Notes: a model not told the origin generated them from the letters alone. A stretch of DNA of 64,000 nt from Galerina marginata (GCA_023014335.1 JAECYW010000014.1:434001-498000), one strand, 5' to 3'; positions 1 to 12,123 are shown, counted from the stretch's first letter. Numbers and translations are program-made.

Positions 1-3
1 CCA

Positions 4-56
4 CCAATATCTACATTTCGTCGACGAACAGCGCTCTGACCGGAAGCGAGATGGCA
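4..56 (-). pseudogene. Fragment of an inositol-polyphosphate 5-phosphatase gene
   Basis: Bases 4-56 match bases 6935-6987, inside the phosphatase gene of this same window, at 49 of 53 positions by eye. On the minus strand both encode the end of a CHLAxGQSAVRRRN motif. Immediately beyond, at base 57, the fragment has an extra A and similarity stops, so it is cut off on its 5-prime coding side. It may continue to the left outside the window. It is a partial duplicate, not an independent gene within what can be seen. Confidence 0.75.
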
Positions 57-477
57 AATTAATTCATCTATCGCAGCTCTTACGCGCCTTCGGACCTATT
101 TGTGCTCCTGAGTTAGTTCTGTGGCCTTTATACCATCTGTATAAAGCATAATCAAAGCATAATCCCCAGTTTACCACTTCAAATTGTTGGAGTATGAAAA
201 GGCAGGATAGCTCATGATAGAACGAAGGAGAGGAAGGACAGAGTACACTATCTAATGATAACAACGGTAAATAACCGAATCGGGATTACGAACGCTAACA
301 CAGAACTCAAGTCTCAAGGCATGCCCCAAGCATGGACTCGACCATTTTGCCAGGATGGAATTATCGGAATTTATACTAGTACAATTCTCATGGCCAAAAT
401 TCTTCACCTGAATGCATGTTATCGTTCGTCGTCTTGATATATTTCATTTCTCAAATGGCGCTGATAGCCTGAGTGAC

Positions 478-1420
478 TAAACAGCGTTCAATGACTTTAC
501 TATCTCGACGTTCGCAACTCCAGAGGACTCTACCCAAACTATCCTCTCGACTATCGAAAAGGCTCTGCTACGATCTCCAGAATATTCTCTTTCTGGTACG
601 CCCTATTACAAATGCTTTGCCTCAGTTGAATCCAACTTTTTTTCTGTAGCTGGCACAAAATTCTTCTCTGCATACAAGCACCCACTCGTTGTCGATTCGT
701 TCTGACGTTTACTCGCACAAATTATTAGCAGTGCATAGTCCAGCAACCCTTCAGAGCGTACAAACTCAACTCGATTTTTCCAGGCCCTTGTTAGTCTGAG
801 CGACGTCATTCTCATGTAGTTCTCCATTTGCTAACTACTTGTCATAAGGTCGTCCCAATCCTCGAAAGAGAGCACAGAGAACGAAGGGCCGACACAAAGA
901 AGAAAGCTGCCTAAATCGTTGCCAACCTTGCTTCTCTCACTTATGCAAAGGATTTCGTACCTTACCTGGACGAACTCCTTCCTATGGCACATCAAGGCCT
1001 CGTAGATTCCATTTCAGAAGCCCATGCTACTGCTGCGAAAGCTTTAGGAACCTTGGTAGAGCGTTTGGGTGAAATTCACTTCCCCGACTCGTTCCCGGAC
1101 TGCTGAGCACCCTGAAGACAGATACGTCAAGAGTTAACAGTTAAGGGGCAGCTCAAGGCCTCAATGAAGTTCTATCAGGCCTCGGTATGGGCCGTTTGGT
1201 GGGTTTACTTCCAGATATCATTGCAAATGCTCGATCGCCTCGGGCTTTGGCGAAAAGGATTACACGAAGATTCGATCGCTACAAGTTTCATTCTCGCTCT
1301 TTCCTGCGTTTTGCGTAGTGCATTCCAGAATGTCGGTAACGAGGTCCGCTAATGTTGCGTTGAGCTCATCTCTGATGCGTTCCGGGAGACCCATAGTGGT
1401 CAGTATCGCATGCTTTGTAT
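478..1420 (+). pseudogene. Decayed GCN1 (translational activator) fragment
   Basis: Translated pieces resemble the HEAT-repeat core of Gcn1, the ribosome-bound activator of the Gcn2 kinase. Around 905-1100 one frame reads AKDFVPYLDELLPMAH, then AHATAAKALGTLVERLGE, followed after a frame break by LLSTLKTDTSRVN, a stop codon, and GAAQGLNEVLSGLGMGRL with LLPDIIANARSP. An earlier piece near 480-600 reads TILSTIEKALLRSPEYSL. Stop codons and frameshifts lie between the pieces, and a full Gcn1 is over 2500 residues, so this is a relic. Past about 1250 the similarity is weak. It sits between the 5-phosphatase fragment and the TPR-CHAT gene, which suggests a patch of degenerating duplicated genes. Confidence 0.7.
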
Positions 1421-1429
1421 TCATCGAAA

Positions 1430-1785
1430 GATTCTAAAGAAAAGCTGCTTGTAGAACATTATTGCCAAGCTGTCGGCTCTCTTGCGAACTCGCTATTGGA
1501 CAAGCCAGATCGTCTTAAACCGGTCGTTGAGTAAGTTTGCACCTACTGACTAAACGACAAGGAGGCCTGGCTGTTCCACTATTGTCATTTCAAGTTGTGC
1601 GACCCACGAAAACTACCACCGACAACAGTCTGATATTCACTGTAGCCATCGCATGATTCTTTTTAACGAGAGACGAATTGGAGACGAACAAACCGAACAG
1701 GACAATCTGTGTGGGAAGATATCGATCCATCACCCTATCACAGCTGTGTCCAACATACTTACACTCCAACAAATCCACAGCCAAC
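1430..1785. other. Gene-poor stretch upstream of the TPR-CHAT gene
   Basis: Apart from a short open piece near 1440-1530 (reading VEHYCQAVGSLANSLLDKP), which I cannot assign, I see no gene here. It presumably contains the promoter of the TPR-CHAT gene that starts at 1786. Confidence 0.3.
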
Positions 1786-4700
1786 ATGTCGCGTAGCCTG
1801 AAGGAGAAAGATGTCGAATTGCCAGTAAGGTTTGTTTGTTTCTTACCTTTCCGTTCTTGCTTCATGTGGCTTCACCTGCTGGCAGCAGTGTGTTGCTCCA
1901 AAAAGTAGACGAGTCAGAAAGCAGATCTTCAGTTTATTCGAACTTGAATACTAGGTGAGCTAGTGCCTTCAGGTGCAATCGACGAGATCAGCTAAATGCG
2001 GCATCAATAGCACATTTATTTTGACGGGTAAGCGCGATAGCAAAAGGGATTGCCTTCGTTTACCTTGAGCTTTCGTGTTAGACATCGTAATCGAACTTTC
2101 ACCTGATGATCCAGAGCATATCTCCCCGATTGTTGAGATCTTTAATTTCGAGAAAGAAAATGGCGATATCCTGCTCCTAGAAAAAGTGTCTTTGAAAAAA
2201 TGGAGACATCTTAGTCCGATCGAGTTGTAAGTAGCCATCCAATAGCCGTTATGAAAGACTCACCGCCCATCCTCCAAGGACCGATGAAATCACCTTTATG
2301 GTTCGGTGGGATGCTGATGGAGAATTTGGGTATCTTCACCTGACAACCGACGAATTAGATGGTCCTAAAAAAAGTGGAGCATCGGTCAACCGTGAGCCTT
2401 GCACACCCATAATGCTAGATAAATTTTACTCAACACAAATGATACGGGCCAAATAACCAGGTTTCAGGCGTCAGTTCATAGTTGAATCAGATATGCCGAC
2501 GGTAACAATGTCATACGGATACTGCGTCATTCCTCCCGGGGAATATGTACTCCTAGAAGATGAGAAAGTCCCTCTTCCTCGCGGAGGTAAGTACAGTTTT
2601 CGAAAGAGGAATTTTGCTTGACTGTAAAATAGTTACCATGGCCACATTTACCGAGCCTGCCAAATTGGTTTATGCGTTTTCTTTTGCGCAGCCCGATAGC
2701 GCACCTCAAAAACCTGGTCTTCTAAAGGTCTGCGGTGATTGGTATCTGCAGCGTTTTATCAGCACGAAGTCGCAGGATGACATTGATAAAGCTATCAAGG
2801 CCCATGAGCTTGCTGCCCAGCTTGTACCAGAAGACGACTCCAGGCTCGGAGAATATCTGTATAGTGCAGGAGTTTCATACCGAGGGCGTTATCAGGAATT
2901 TGGGGTGTTGCAAGATTTAAATGAAGCGATAGCCTCTACTGAAGCCGCGGTTAATACTGCGTCTGACGATCATGCGGACAAAGCTAAATGGCTGAACGAT
3001 TTGGGCATCGCCCATAGACTTCGCTTCCAACGCACCGCTAATCCGGCAGATATTTCGGACGCGATTCTAGACCATCAGAATGCCATCCAGCTCGTTCCTG
3101 ATGGACACGAAAGTGTGCCAGCCTTTCTGAGTAGACTTGGAAGTGCATATATGATACGCTTTCAATCCACGGGGATAATACGCGACATATCAGAAGCCAT
3201 AACTGCCCATCAAAAAGCAGTCCATTTGACTCCAAATAACGATGCAGAGATATCGTATCGCCTGACAGACCTTGGGACCGCATATACCCTTCGTTTCATG
3301 TTCGACCCCAAAGGTAATGTCATAGACCTCTCTGCGGCCACAACAGCCCACCAGAAAGCCGTCAATTTCGCTCCTAAAGGACATGAAAACTTACCTTCCA
3401 TGTTGAATAACTTGGGAAAGTCGCTTGCATTCCTGTATGATTGTACAGGAAACGATTCCGACCTTTCTCAAGCGATAGCAGTCCAACAGGAAGCTGTGAG
3501 TCTCACCCCCGGTGACCACCCGGACAGGCCTGCTTGGTTGAACAACCTTGGAGAACTTCTCCTTCGTCGGTCCCAGAGCAAGGGCGATCTCGGAGATGTT
3601 TCAATGGCCATCGCGATCCAACAAAAGGCAATTGAACTCACTCCCAAAGGGCATGCACGCATACTCTCCCACTTGTTGTCCCTTTCCAATTCGCTTATGT
3701 ATCGCTCCCAACATACGACAGACCTGAAGCACATTGTCGAATCAATATCAACTCACCAGAAAGCCCTTGAACTAATGCCTGAAGGTCACCCAGATAAGTC
3801 TTCTCTACTTGTTTGCCAGGGAAGGTCTCTTCTTCTTCGCTTCGAACGCAAAGGAGATCCCAGGGACTTAGAAAACGCCATTTCCAATTTGCGCCTGGCT
3901 GCGAGTTATTCCTCTGGGCGTCCGTCTGTACGTCTTGAAGCTGCTAAAACATGGGCCAACTTGTGCCAGAAACATGATCCACCACAATCATTGGAAGCAT
4001 ATGATGTGGCAATCCAGCTCGTCTCCCGGGTAGCGGGAGTAGAACACACTATCGAGAAACGTCATGAAAAACTCACCGATATCTCTACCCTATCTGTTGC
4101 AGCAGCCTCCACAGCCGTTTCTCTTGGGATGTACGAAACTGCGTTGGAGTGGCTTGAGCAGGGACGTTGCATTGTATGGAGCCAAATCAACAGCCTTCGC
4201 AGTCCACTAGACGACCTGCGCGAATACGACGAAACTCTGGCCGATCGTCTTTATATAATCTCCAGATCCCTGGAGAGCGCAGGGTCTCGCGCAAGCTCCA
4301 TCGAAATCGGTACCACCATGTCCCAAAGAATCTCCTTGCAGGATGAGGTCAACAACCATGTCAATCTTGCCCAGGAATGGGAAGAGCTCCTCAAAAAAGT
4401 GCACAAGATTCCAAGATTTCGGAACTTCCTTCGACCCAAGCCATGCGCAGACCTTCTCAAGGACATTCCCGAGACTGGCCCGGTGGTTGTCGTCATTGTC
4501 CACAAGGAGCGATGCGATGCGCTCGCCCTCATAGCTGGAGCCGATACACCAGTCCATATTCCGCTTGAGGGTTTCTCGCATCGACGAGCAGAAGAATTAC
4601 ACAGCCTTTTAAACCTTTATCTTTCTTCGAATGGGGTTCGTATGCGCGGTATGGAGCCCAAGGCTGAAGAACAGTCAAAGAACAATTCGGAACCCGAGAA

Positions 4701-5715
4701 CCGTGGTATGAAATATGAAACGACCGCCTCCGAAAAAGGAAGTGGCATTCACGAAGTCCTTCATGACTTATGGTTGTACGTTGTGAAGCCTGTTTTGGAT
4801 GGGCTCGCACTTTCGGTAAGCAGAATTTAGATCCGGAGTCGTGAGCGTAATAGTAATTGCCTACAGGTGAAGGATTCTACACCCGACCCATCTCGGATCT
4901 GGTGGTGTGCAACGGGTCCACTTGCGTTCCTTCCCATTCATGGCGCGGGCGTCTATCCCCAAGGGCGGAATAAGCAGATGTCCAGGACTTGTCTCTCTAA
5001 CTTCGTAATATCGTCTTACACACCAACAGTCAGCGCGCTCCTGGAAAGGACGAAGTCTTGTCAGCAATTGAAAGTCGACCGAAATTTGAGTAAACTTCTT
5101 CTGGTTAGCCAGCCCAACACCCCACGCCTTCCTTCGATTCCAGGTACTAAAAAGGAGGTTCGAGCCATTGAAGCAATGCTGAGAACTCATGACCATATTT
5201 TCATATGGCTGGATGGCGACGTAGCCAACAAGAGCCGAGTAAGCACAGAAATGGAGGCTCACAGCTGGGTTCACTTTGCTTGCCACGCAATTCAGGATAC
5301 GGGCAATCCCCTACAGAGTGGGTTTTACCTCAACGACGACAAACTCGAGCTCTCCGAGATTATCCAGAAGAAATTACCCAAAGCCGATTTCGCATTCCTG
5401 TCGGCATGCCAGACGAGCACAGGCGACGAAAAGCTCTCAGAGGAAGCCGTTCATCTGGCCGCTGGAATGATGGCCGCTGGATACCGTGGTGTGGTGGCCA
5501 CTATGTGGTCCATCCAGGACCGTCATGGCCCCAAGATCGCTGCAGATTTTTACGCCAGCCTCCTGAGTAGTGACATGCTTGAGGATGACAAGGGTTTGGA
5601 CAGCAGCATTGCGGCTCAGGCGCTTCATTATGCCACTCAGCAGATTCGAAAGACCCTCGGCGACTCAGAGGCGTCTCTTTTGGTATGGGTGCCATACATT
5701 CATATGGGGTTTTAA
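1786..5715 (+). CDS. TPR-CHAT protein (caspase-like peptidase domain)
   Basis: Multi-exon gene. The start chosen is ATG 1786 (MSRSLKEKDVELP), because exons joined at good GT-AG sites extend the frame from there into the main exon. Introns near 2027-2080, at 2587-2632 and at 4816-4866 are clear; those near 1831-1895, 1905-1974, 2227-2257 and 2390-2470 are less sure. The N-terminal ~200 residues form an unassigned beta-rich, possibly C2-like domain. From about 2700 to 4000 there are roughly nine degenerate TPR-type repeats (pattern AIxxHQKAVxLTP ... LGxAYxxRF). The C-terminal CHAT domain has the HFACHA histidine (codon 5284) and the LSACQTSTGD cysteine (codon 5407), the expected His-Cys dyad of clan CD peptidases. 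The protein ends WVPYIHMGF, as many fungal CHAT proteins do. Known CHAT proteins include separase relatives and gasdermin-cleaving bacterial enzymes; the substrate here is unknown. Both catalytic residues are intact, so activity is plausible. Confidence 0.85.
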
Positions 5716-6290
5716 TTTCCGAATGTTCGCCTGTAGTTGAGAAAGTCATTGTGACGGCCGTCGATAGTTATGATGTCAACCACGTACAGTATGGCGAAGA
5801 AAAAAAATTGGGCGGAACACTAGGGCTGTGATGGCTCAATTAAGCGCTCTGCAGGGCAGGTCAAGGTGTGGATTGTTCAAATTGTGGTGGCCTTGGTGTG
5901 AAACAGGTTGGAAACAGGAAGGTTCCAACTTCCCCCGCCCTCGACACCGGGTGTCGAAATTCACCTCTGCATCAGCTTTGTCAGCAGTGCTTGGGTCAAG
6001 CCAAACCAAACACACGGTTGACCTCTCCATCAACTTCAAGTTTTCTGCAACTCAACTGCAACTTGTTTAATAAAGGGATAAGGATTAGAATATTAGAGAT
6101 CTACATCCAAGGTAGGTAGTGGTAATATAAAGTAGTGGAAGAATACAAAAGGTGAAACATGCCTAACACAGGGAAAAGGTCCAAGATGCTGAATGCGCCA
6201 TGATAGTGATAATACATATGATGAATGGTAATGTAGGGGTCAGACAGACAATAACAATGAAGGAGAACCAGTACAAAGAAAAAATTGTCC
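5716..6290. other. Convergent intergenic region
   Basis: This lies between the 3-prime ends of the TPR-CHAT gene (+) and the 5-phosphatase gene (-). I see only short open frames without family features; it probably holds both 3-prime UTRs. Confidence 0.5.
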
Positions 6291-9200
6291 TTAGATGAGC
6301 GCTTGGCCCACATAGAATTTCGTCACAGCAGTCAGCAACCGCTGCTGCTCTTCAAACCATTCCGCCTGCAGAACCGCATGCGCCTTCTCTCTCGTCTCCT
6401 TATCAAAGGTTTTCAACGTAATCGAGAACGCAGCCGAGATAGGTCTATGATCAGAAACGTTCGCCTCATATCGCCGGTAGTGCAGCTGGCTAACGCGGGT
6501 AGCGACGCGCGACCGCCACAAGATACGGTCGCACCATGCTGGCGCGCGATGCTTTTCCGAGGTATCGTAATCGTCCGAGCCTGGGTCGTATTTGTACGTC
6601 GGGTTGAAGGTAATAGGCCCTTCCGAGAAACCGCGTAGTCGACACCCGCGGTTATATTTGATCTCGCGAACCAGTTGATCATGCAGAAGGAGGCTAGCAA
6701 GATCGCCTGCATTAATAGCCGCAATGATCGCATCTCGTCGATGGTCTATTCGATAGTTCAGGTCACCGTTCAACTGATGATGTATTTTCATTAATATGAT
6801 GCCTTCCAAGGAATGAAAATAGAACACTTACAATGACGAACTCATGATCAAGGACCATCGACCCATCGCCTCCACCAACATAGGCTAGTGGATGTTCTGT
6901 GGGCGGAAATACTGCCTTATCTTCCAACATTCCGCCAATATCTGCATTTCGTCGGCGAACGGCGCTCTGACCGGCAGCGAGATGGCAATTAATGAAACAG
7001 ATAGACGAATCGCCCACAACGAAGCGAGCAACTATACCACCCTAAGATGAATATGAATGATCAACACCATCTTCCCCTCAAATGAATTAAAGGCATACCT
7101 TATTCCCATACCGCCCACCCATCCCCCGTTTGATGGTCGTCACAGCCACATCATCGAACGACGACCTCTCTGTGTTCTTCACAAAGACGCACGAGAACAA
7201 CCCAACCAAATTCTCCGTGTGGACCACACAATACGTCAGGTCCTTCGGCATCGCGGTCTTCACGGCAATGATCAAGCGATCGTACCACCTCTTGTACGCC
7301 CCAGTGACCTTCTCCGAGATGCCGCTGTCGTCTCCCTTCTTCTTCCCGCCGAGCAAAACGTTCTTGGCTGCCATCTTCCGACTCTCAAGATCGATAACTT
7401 CTTGGAATCCGAAGACGATGACATCCGGCGGTTGATCAACACTGTGCAGTATATCATTCAAGAGGGTGAAGTTGGGTTCTCCAGTCAGTGAATCTGGGCG
7501 TGCAGCGTCGCAGTTCCATGAAGCAACAAGAACAGTCAGATCACGGAAGGAGCTGAACGACGTCTCCTGCTTCGCTAGTTCTTTGTCTAAAACCAATCCC
7601 AATGAGCATCAGGACATATTAAATGATAAAACATAAAGTAAGAAACATACCAATCCAATCCAAGCCTAACAGTCCATCCCAAAGCCTCAGCTGCTCGTCT
7701 CGACCAACGCTCGCAACACACAGTCTTCCAACCTTAACGATCGCAAAATGATTAACCATCAACTTCATCACAGGCAGCCCAGGATGCGCGTTCCAGCAAT
7801 TCGTCACCACCCACGGCCGCTGGGCGACATCATAAGCCGAGATCATCCCGTTCCTGCTGCCCGCCCACAGGCGATTGTTGACGCCCTCCAAGCTGAGCAC
7901 GTCCGACATCGAGACTTTCATCACCTCCACGCAGCGAGGGTACCCGTCTTCAGTCGCTAATTCCCACATGGAAATATACCCCTCCTCGTGCCCGACGTAC
8001 ACCATCCCTGGCTGAGAGGGCAATGTCGTGGCTGATGTCACCGGTCCTACATGTTCGCTGGGCAGCAAGGACCTGCCTGTATTGGCGGGGTTGAAAATGT
8101 CGTAGATGCGAATAACAGGCAGCCTTTGCGTCGGCGCAGTCCCATGATGATCCATCCGAGCCGCAGTCCAGAGCTTCCCGTCCAGCATCTTCGCAAAGTC
8201 CTGCTTCTCCGTCGTCCTCATCACCCGCGGAATGGTAGTGGGCAGAACGATGTCTTCCTGGTTATCAGGATCCGGCGTGAAAATGAGGGTCTTGCCAGAA
8301 TCGTCAAGCGTAATCATCGAGCGACCATGGCGGAAGATATTTGAGATCGGATGCAAGTGGGCGGCATACTTGGTACCACGAACAGCGCCAGACCGGATAT
8401 CCATCTCGAAAATATGTCCCTCCTTCGTGCCGACCCACAGAAGGAACCCCCGATCGACCTTGGACGACGTAGGTCGGAACTCCATACACGTCACTTTCGA
8501 GTCCTTGACACCCATATCCTTCGTGTCCAAATTTAAAGTAGGCACTTCTGATACAGCAAGATCGAAGACTTTCAGGTGGTGGTGATGCGCGGTCACAACA
8601 TGAGTTCCCGACAAAGCCACGCTTCCACTATGCGGATGCACATGGATGTATGGTCCAGAGTACCCGTCGCGGAAACCCAACGTCGGCGGCCGTCGAGAAG
8701 ACGTGCTGCTATCTGGCATAAGGTCCACAGCCTGTATCTTCACGTTTTGCTCGTCCTCTTCCCCAGACTCGTCCTCAGAGGAAGGCGTGGATGGGCGCCG
8801 AGGTGGAGGGAGTTTAGCCCCAGGAGCAATCGTACGTGTAGGCGGTGGTGGAAGTTTACTCGCCCCCAAAGCCTTGCGCTCAGCTACGGAGACTTCACCA
8901 TTCGGAGGTGAGATTTGGGATCGATTTGGCAAAGGCGGTGGGATGGACGACGGTGCGGGGTGGTCTTGAGTCATGACCGTACTGCGGCGCACAGGAAGCG
9001 GCGGAGGCGGTGTGGAGTGTTTAGGAGTCGGAACGGAATTTGACACATAAATATGCTCGCCCTTGTTAGGAGACACAGAAGGTCGACTTCGAGGAGGCGG
9101 TCGTGGAGGAGCCACTATATTTGTACGCGACAAACGCTGCTGCGTTGCAGACGGCTGGCTAGCATCACTATCATAAGATGTTTGACTGGAATCGCTGAAA

Positions 9201-9988
9201 TGGGCTCCAAGTTGCCGAATAGAGGTTGCTTCCACATTGTTACCATTCCCGTTCCCGTATGGTAGTTGCCTGACCGGTATAGGGGGAGGAATAACCGTTG
9301 CAGTTTCGACATCTCCTTCTTCATCTTCAAAGACAGCACTAGAAAAATCTACATGCGGATTAAATGCTTCATCTGGGCTCGCCGTAGTCCGAGAGAGAGG
9401 CAGAAAAGACGCTGGACGTGCTGGAATCATGGGTCTCGGGTCTGGTTGGATCAAGGGATATGGAGAAATGCTTTGTCGAGGGCTATGTGCTCGGCTCGGC
9501 GATGCCGGTGGAGTTGGGACACTGCAAATACGTCAACCGAAGAACAAAACTTTCATCTGAGGCACGTACGCTCTATTCATCAATAAAGCAATACTTTGGG
9601 GTGATAAGGCAACATCCTTGCTGGCGGCCGGGATAGGAACAGGACGCAATAACGGCGATACTGACGCGGAGGGTGTAGGAAGCGTAGCCGCAAGCTTCGA
9701 ACCACGGGGAGGTGGTGGAGGTGGTGCCCTCTTCGTCGGTTGCACAGGTACCCTAAGATCCGATGACGAAGACGACGCCCGCAGGTGATTGGACTCGGCT
9801 GGGGAATTTATATGAGAACCCGAAGTTGCCCTAGGTCGAGGACTCGACGGCGCCGTTACGGCCAAGTGTTCGTTCGAATTGGTTGATCGGATGTTGGGGT
9901 TGGCAGTCTCCGAAGCCAGTCTTTCAAACTTTGACTTCAGGCTCTTTACTGCCTGTAACGACTCTGAATCGATGTCGGAAGACTCCAT
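6291..9988 (-). CDS. WD40-containing inositol-polyphosphate 5-phosphatase
   Basis: The start is ATG at complement 9988 (MESSDIDSES); the frame upstream of it has no ATG. The first ~330 residues are disordered and rich in Pro, Ser and polyproline stretches (APPPPPPRG and similar), a likely SH3 or WW ligand. A beta-propeller region follows (repeats such as VVTAHHHHLKVFDL, GMVYVGHEEGYISMWEL, LWAGSRNGMISAYDV, CVASVGRDEQLRLWDG). The C-terminal IPPc domain has WNCDAA, FGFQE, INCHLAAG, GDLNYRID, PAWCDRILW and SDHRPI, the full Mg-dependent phosphatase signature. The enzyme should remove the 5-phosphate from phosphoinositides or soluble inositol phosphates. Introns include a 48 bp one after MNRA (gtacgt donor), one before DKELAKQE (about 7587-7651), and two in the catalytic domain. 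WD40 + IPPc is a known filamentous-fungal and plant arrangement. A fragment of the gene is duplicated at the window's left edge. Confidence 0.9.
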
Positions 9989-10346
9989 CTTCTCCGAGCC
10001 CAAGCTCTACTAGACCGTATAGCCTCAGAACACAAGCCAAGGAGTGATGGTTGCAATATTTTTATGATGTGGGGTCTAGATAGCGATTTTATAATTATTA
10101 TCTGGAAGAAAGCAGTCGATAATTGTACTCGCCTTTGCCACTTTAAACGAATCTGGTCCTGGAAACAGTGGAAAGATAGAATGGAGGAGAGCAAGTAGCC
10201 ACCGCCGCGACCCTTTACGCGCCTGAGGGCGTAAGCATCCAAAACAAACACAACCAAGCCAGATTCGCCGGGCCGACAGCTTTCCTCCCGAGCCCAACCT
10301 CGGAACCAGACCAAGTCACCAAACGGCCACCAGAATTTAATCCACA
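9989..10346. promoter_or_regulatory. Divergent intergenic region, 5-phosphatase / Costars
   Basis: About 360 bp separate the two start codons, which point away from each other, so this should carry both promoters. I see no clear TATA box. Confidence 0.4.
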
Positions 10347-10836
10347 AGTTGAGTTGTTTTCTCCAAACACTAAATTCACTGTTGACTAACGATATGAACC
10401 TCATTTGCAGTGTCGGTGAACACAGCACACGAAATTGAGATTCTGACAAGTCCGTGATGATGATTATCCATCTCGGCCTCATCTTATATTCATTGTCGCA
10501 CTCTTGAACCCTAGAAGCGATTAAGGACTACGGCACTGTGAATGCAGACGGAAAGAGCAGCGTCGCCTACGGCATTTTGTTTGACAAGACTGCGAACACC
10601 TGTAAGTACATGATAAATCCAAATCCACTATGTTGCTCACGCACTCCTCTTCTGAAGTGGAAGCTTTGAATGGGACACTGCGGGCAGCGAAACGGCAAAA
10701 GAAGGTGTGATTCTACTTAGAAAATGCCTGTTTTTTACATACGACTAACTTGAATGGTAAATAACAGGTTTCGTTCGATGCTGAATTGTTGATGATGCCT
10801 CGAGATAAAGATGTGCAAGTGGTGCTGCTGGCATAA
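10347..10836 (+). CDS. Costars-family (ABRACL-like) small protein
   Basis: An 80-residue protein in five pieces: base 10347, then 10411-10449, 10515-10601, 10658-10704 and 10768-10836. The start codon is split: the A at 10347 is followed by a 63 bp intron with a CTAAC branch site and an atttgcag acceptor, then TG. The protein begins MSVNTAHEIEILTK, continues AIKDYGTVNADGKSSVAYG and ILFDKTANT, then LEALNGTLRAAKRQKK, and ends VSFDAELLMM...VQVVLLA. This matches the Costars domain along its full length; family members are actin-dynamics-related proteins of about 80 residues. The donor after exon 2 would be GTCCGT, which is unusual, but it is the only junction giving the family sequence EILTKAIK. 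A decayed copy of the last exon lies at 28147. Confidence 0.8.
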
Positions 10837-11017
10837 CTCTTTGCTTATGTATCTCAGCCCGTGGTTCTGCATAAAATACTGAAAATAAAGAGACATTTCA
10901 GCTGGTCCAGACAGGACCAGGCTATGGGACATTTGGGGTTAGTGATCAACCCGCTCAATTAGTCCCTGCGCAGTGGTAAGAGTTTGTTGAAGCTGACTGA
11001 CAGACTGTACAGGACTT

Positions 11018-11284
11018 TTAAACCTTGCTCGCATAAATCTCGTGACGAGAGACGGTGCTGAATCCCAGCTGCGCGTCTAAAGAATAGAAAGCTGCTTGTA
11101 ACCCCCCAGTAATCTTTACCCCTACACTACCATAGTTCAAAACTTCAAATGTTGAACCCTCATGATCGCCGTACGGTTCAATCGTGGAAAGCTTCAGGCG
11201 GATATCAATGATGATAAAGCCATCATAGACATCGACAATGCTTTCATTACGGCGGTTTGTTTGTTTTGAGACGTTTATCGGCAC
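11018..11284 (-). CDS. Hypothetical protein or exon, function unknown
   Basis: An open frame of up to 88 codons ends HEIYASKV at a TAA near 11018. The stretch ESIVDVYDGFIIIDIRL, then STIEPYGDHEGSTFEVLNYG, alternates hydrophobic and polar residues like beta strands and looks more protein-like than the background. No upstream exon could be joined with confidence, and I do not recognise a family. It could be the 3-prime exon of a small gene or a fragment. Confidence 0.35.
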   Translation of the reverse strand: MPINVSKQTNRRNESIVDVYDGFIIIDIRLKLSTIEPYGDHEGSTFEVLNYGSVGVKITGGLQAAFYSLDAQLGFSTVSRHEIYASKV

Positions 11285-12123
11285 TGGAATGACATTCGCC
11301 TTAGGCAGCTCTCATTGCAGGATTCAAGCACAAGTAATTTCAGCTTCACCATTCCTTTATCGAGAGGCGTGCTTGGCCTTGTCCTTGACATAGCCGGCAC
11401 GTGTCATCCTCGCTCTTCCTCGTTCTCAACTTGGCCATCTCACTGGTTTACACCTCGTTTCCAAAAGAAAAAAATGGAAGACCCGAATTTTGGATTAGAA
11501 GGCCCAGTTTTTTCGAAATCACAGCTATTCTTACAAAACTTAGGCAGACCTGAGGATATGGAAGATTTTGATGTATTTCGCAACACATAAATCGAAAAAT
11601 CAACACGGCTATCTCGTCCTTCGCCGATTTGATCCACCAACCAAAATTTCCTAGCTTTTTAAGTCATCAGAAGGAAGTTGAAAATCAGTCGAGAATGTGA
11701 CAAGTAGAAAAAAGTCAAAGCATATCATATAACCAGGAAATGGGGGGAGGCGGAAGGCGGAAGGCGGAAGGGAACAACAGACAGGATGTCGTTTTTCGGC
11801 ATACGCAGGAACACAGTGGACTATCAAGAGGCATGAATTCGTCGAAAGAGAGGTAATTGGGACGAGACAATTCCCCTACTCTCTGCTCAGAACCTTTTGT
11901 CCTTTGATGTTACGTCCAGTGTGACCTGCTCATACAAATAAAACGACAAGATGAATGTATACGACACATGGCAATGTTTTCCGCCGGTCGTGGGTTTCTG
12001 TCTGCATTGTTTCCTGCAAGCGGTGGATTTCTGTCTGGATTTCGATCTGGAAGCGGTGGATGTTCATCTGCGAATGATGGATTATAAATATACATTGACC
12101 AATTGCCAACAGGTCTGACAATC
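11285..12123. other. Region without a supported gene
   Basis: Only short unconvincing frames were found. It includes a run of three copies of ggcggaa near 11748-11770. The 33 bp tandem repeat at 11991-12060 lies in its right part. Confidence 0.4.
11991..12060. repeat. Two tandem copies of a 33 bp unit
   Basis: Two 33 bp copies lie side by side, each starting tggRtttctgtctg and ending aagcgg. On the minus strand they read as repeated DRNPPLAG / DRNPRPAEN-like peptide. They may be coding sequence downstream of the homeodomain frame or a small minisatellite. Confidence 0.6.

Noticed and set aside
4207..4581. 124-codon open frame on the minus strand inside the TPR-CHAT gene
   Set aside because: It is antisense to clear CHAT-protein coding sequence, with no family features of its own.
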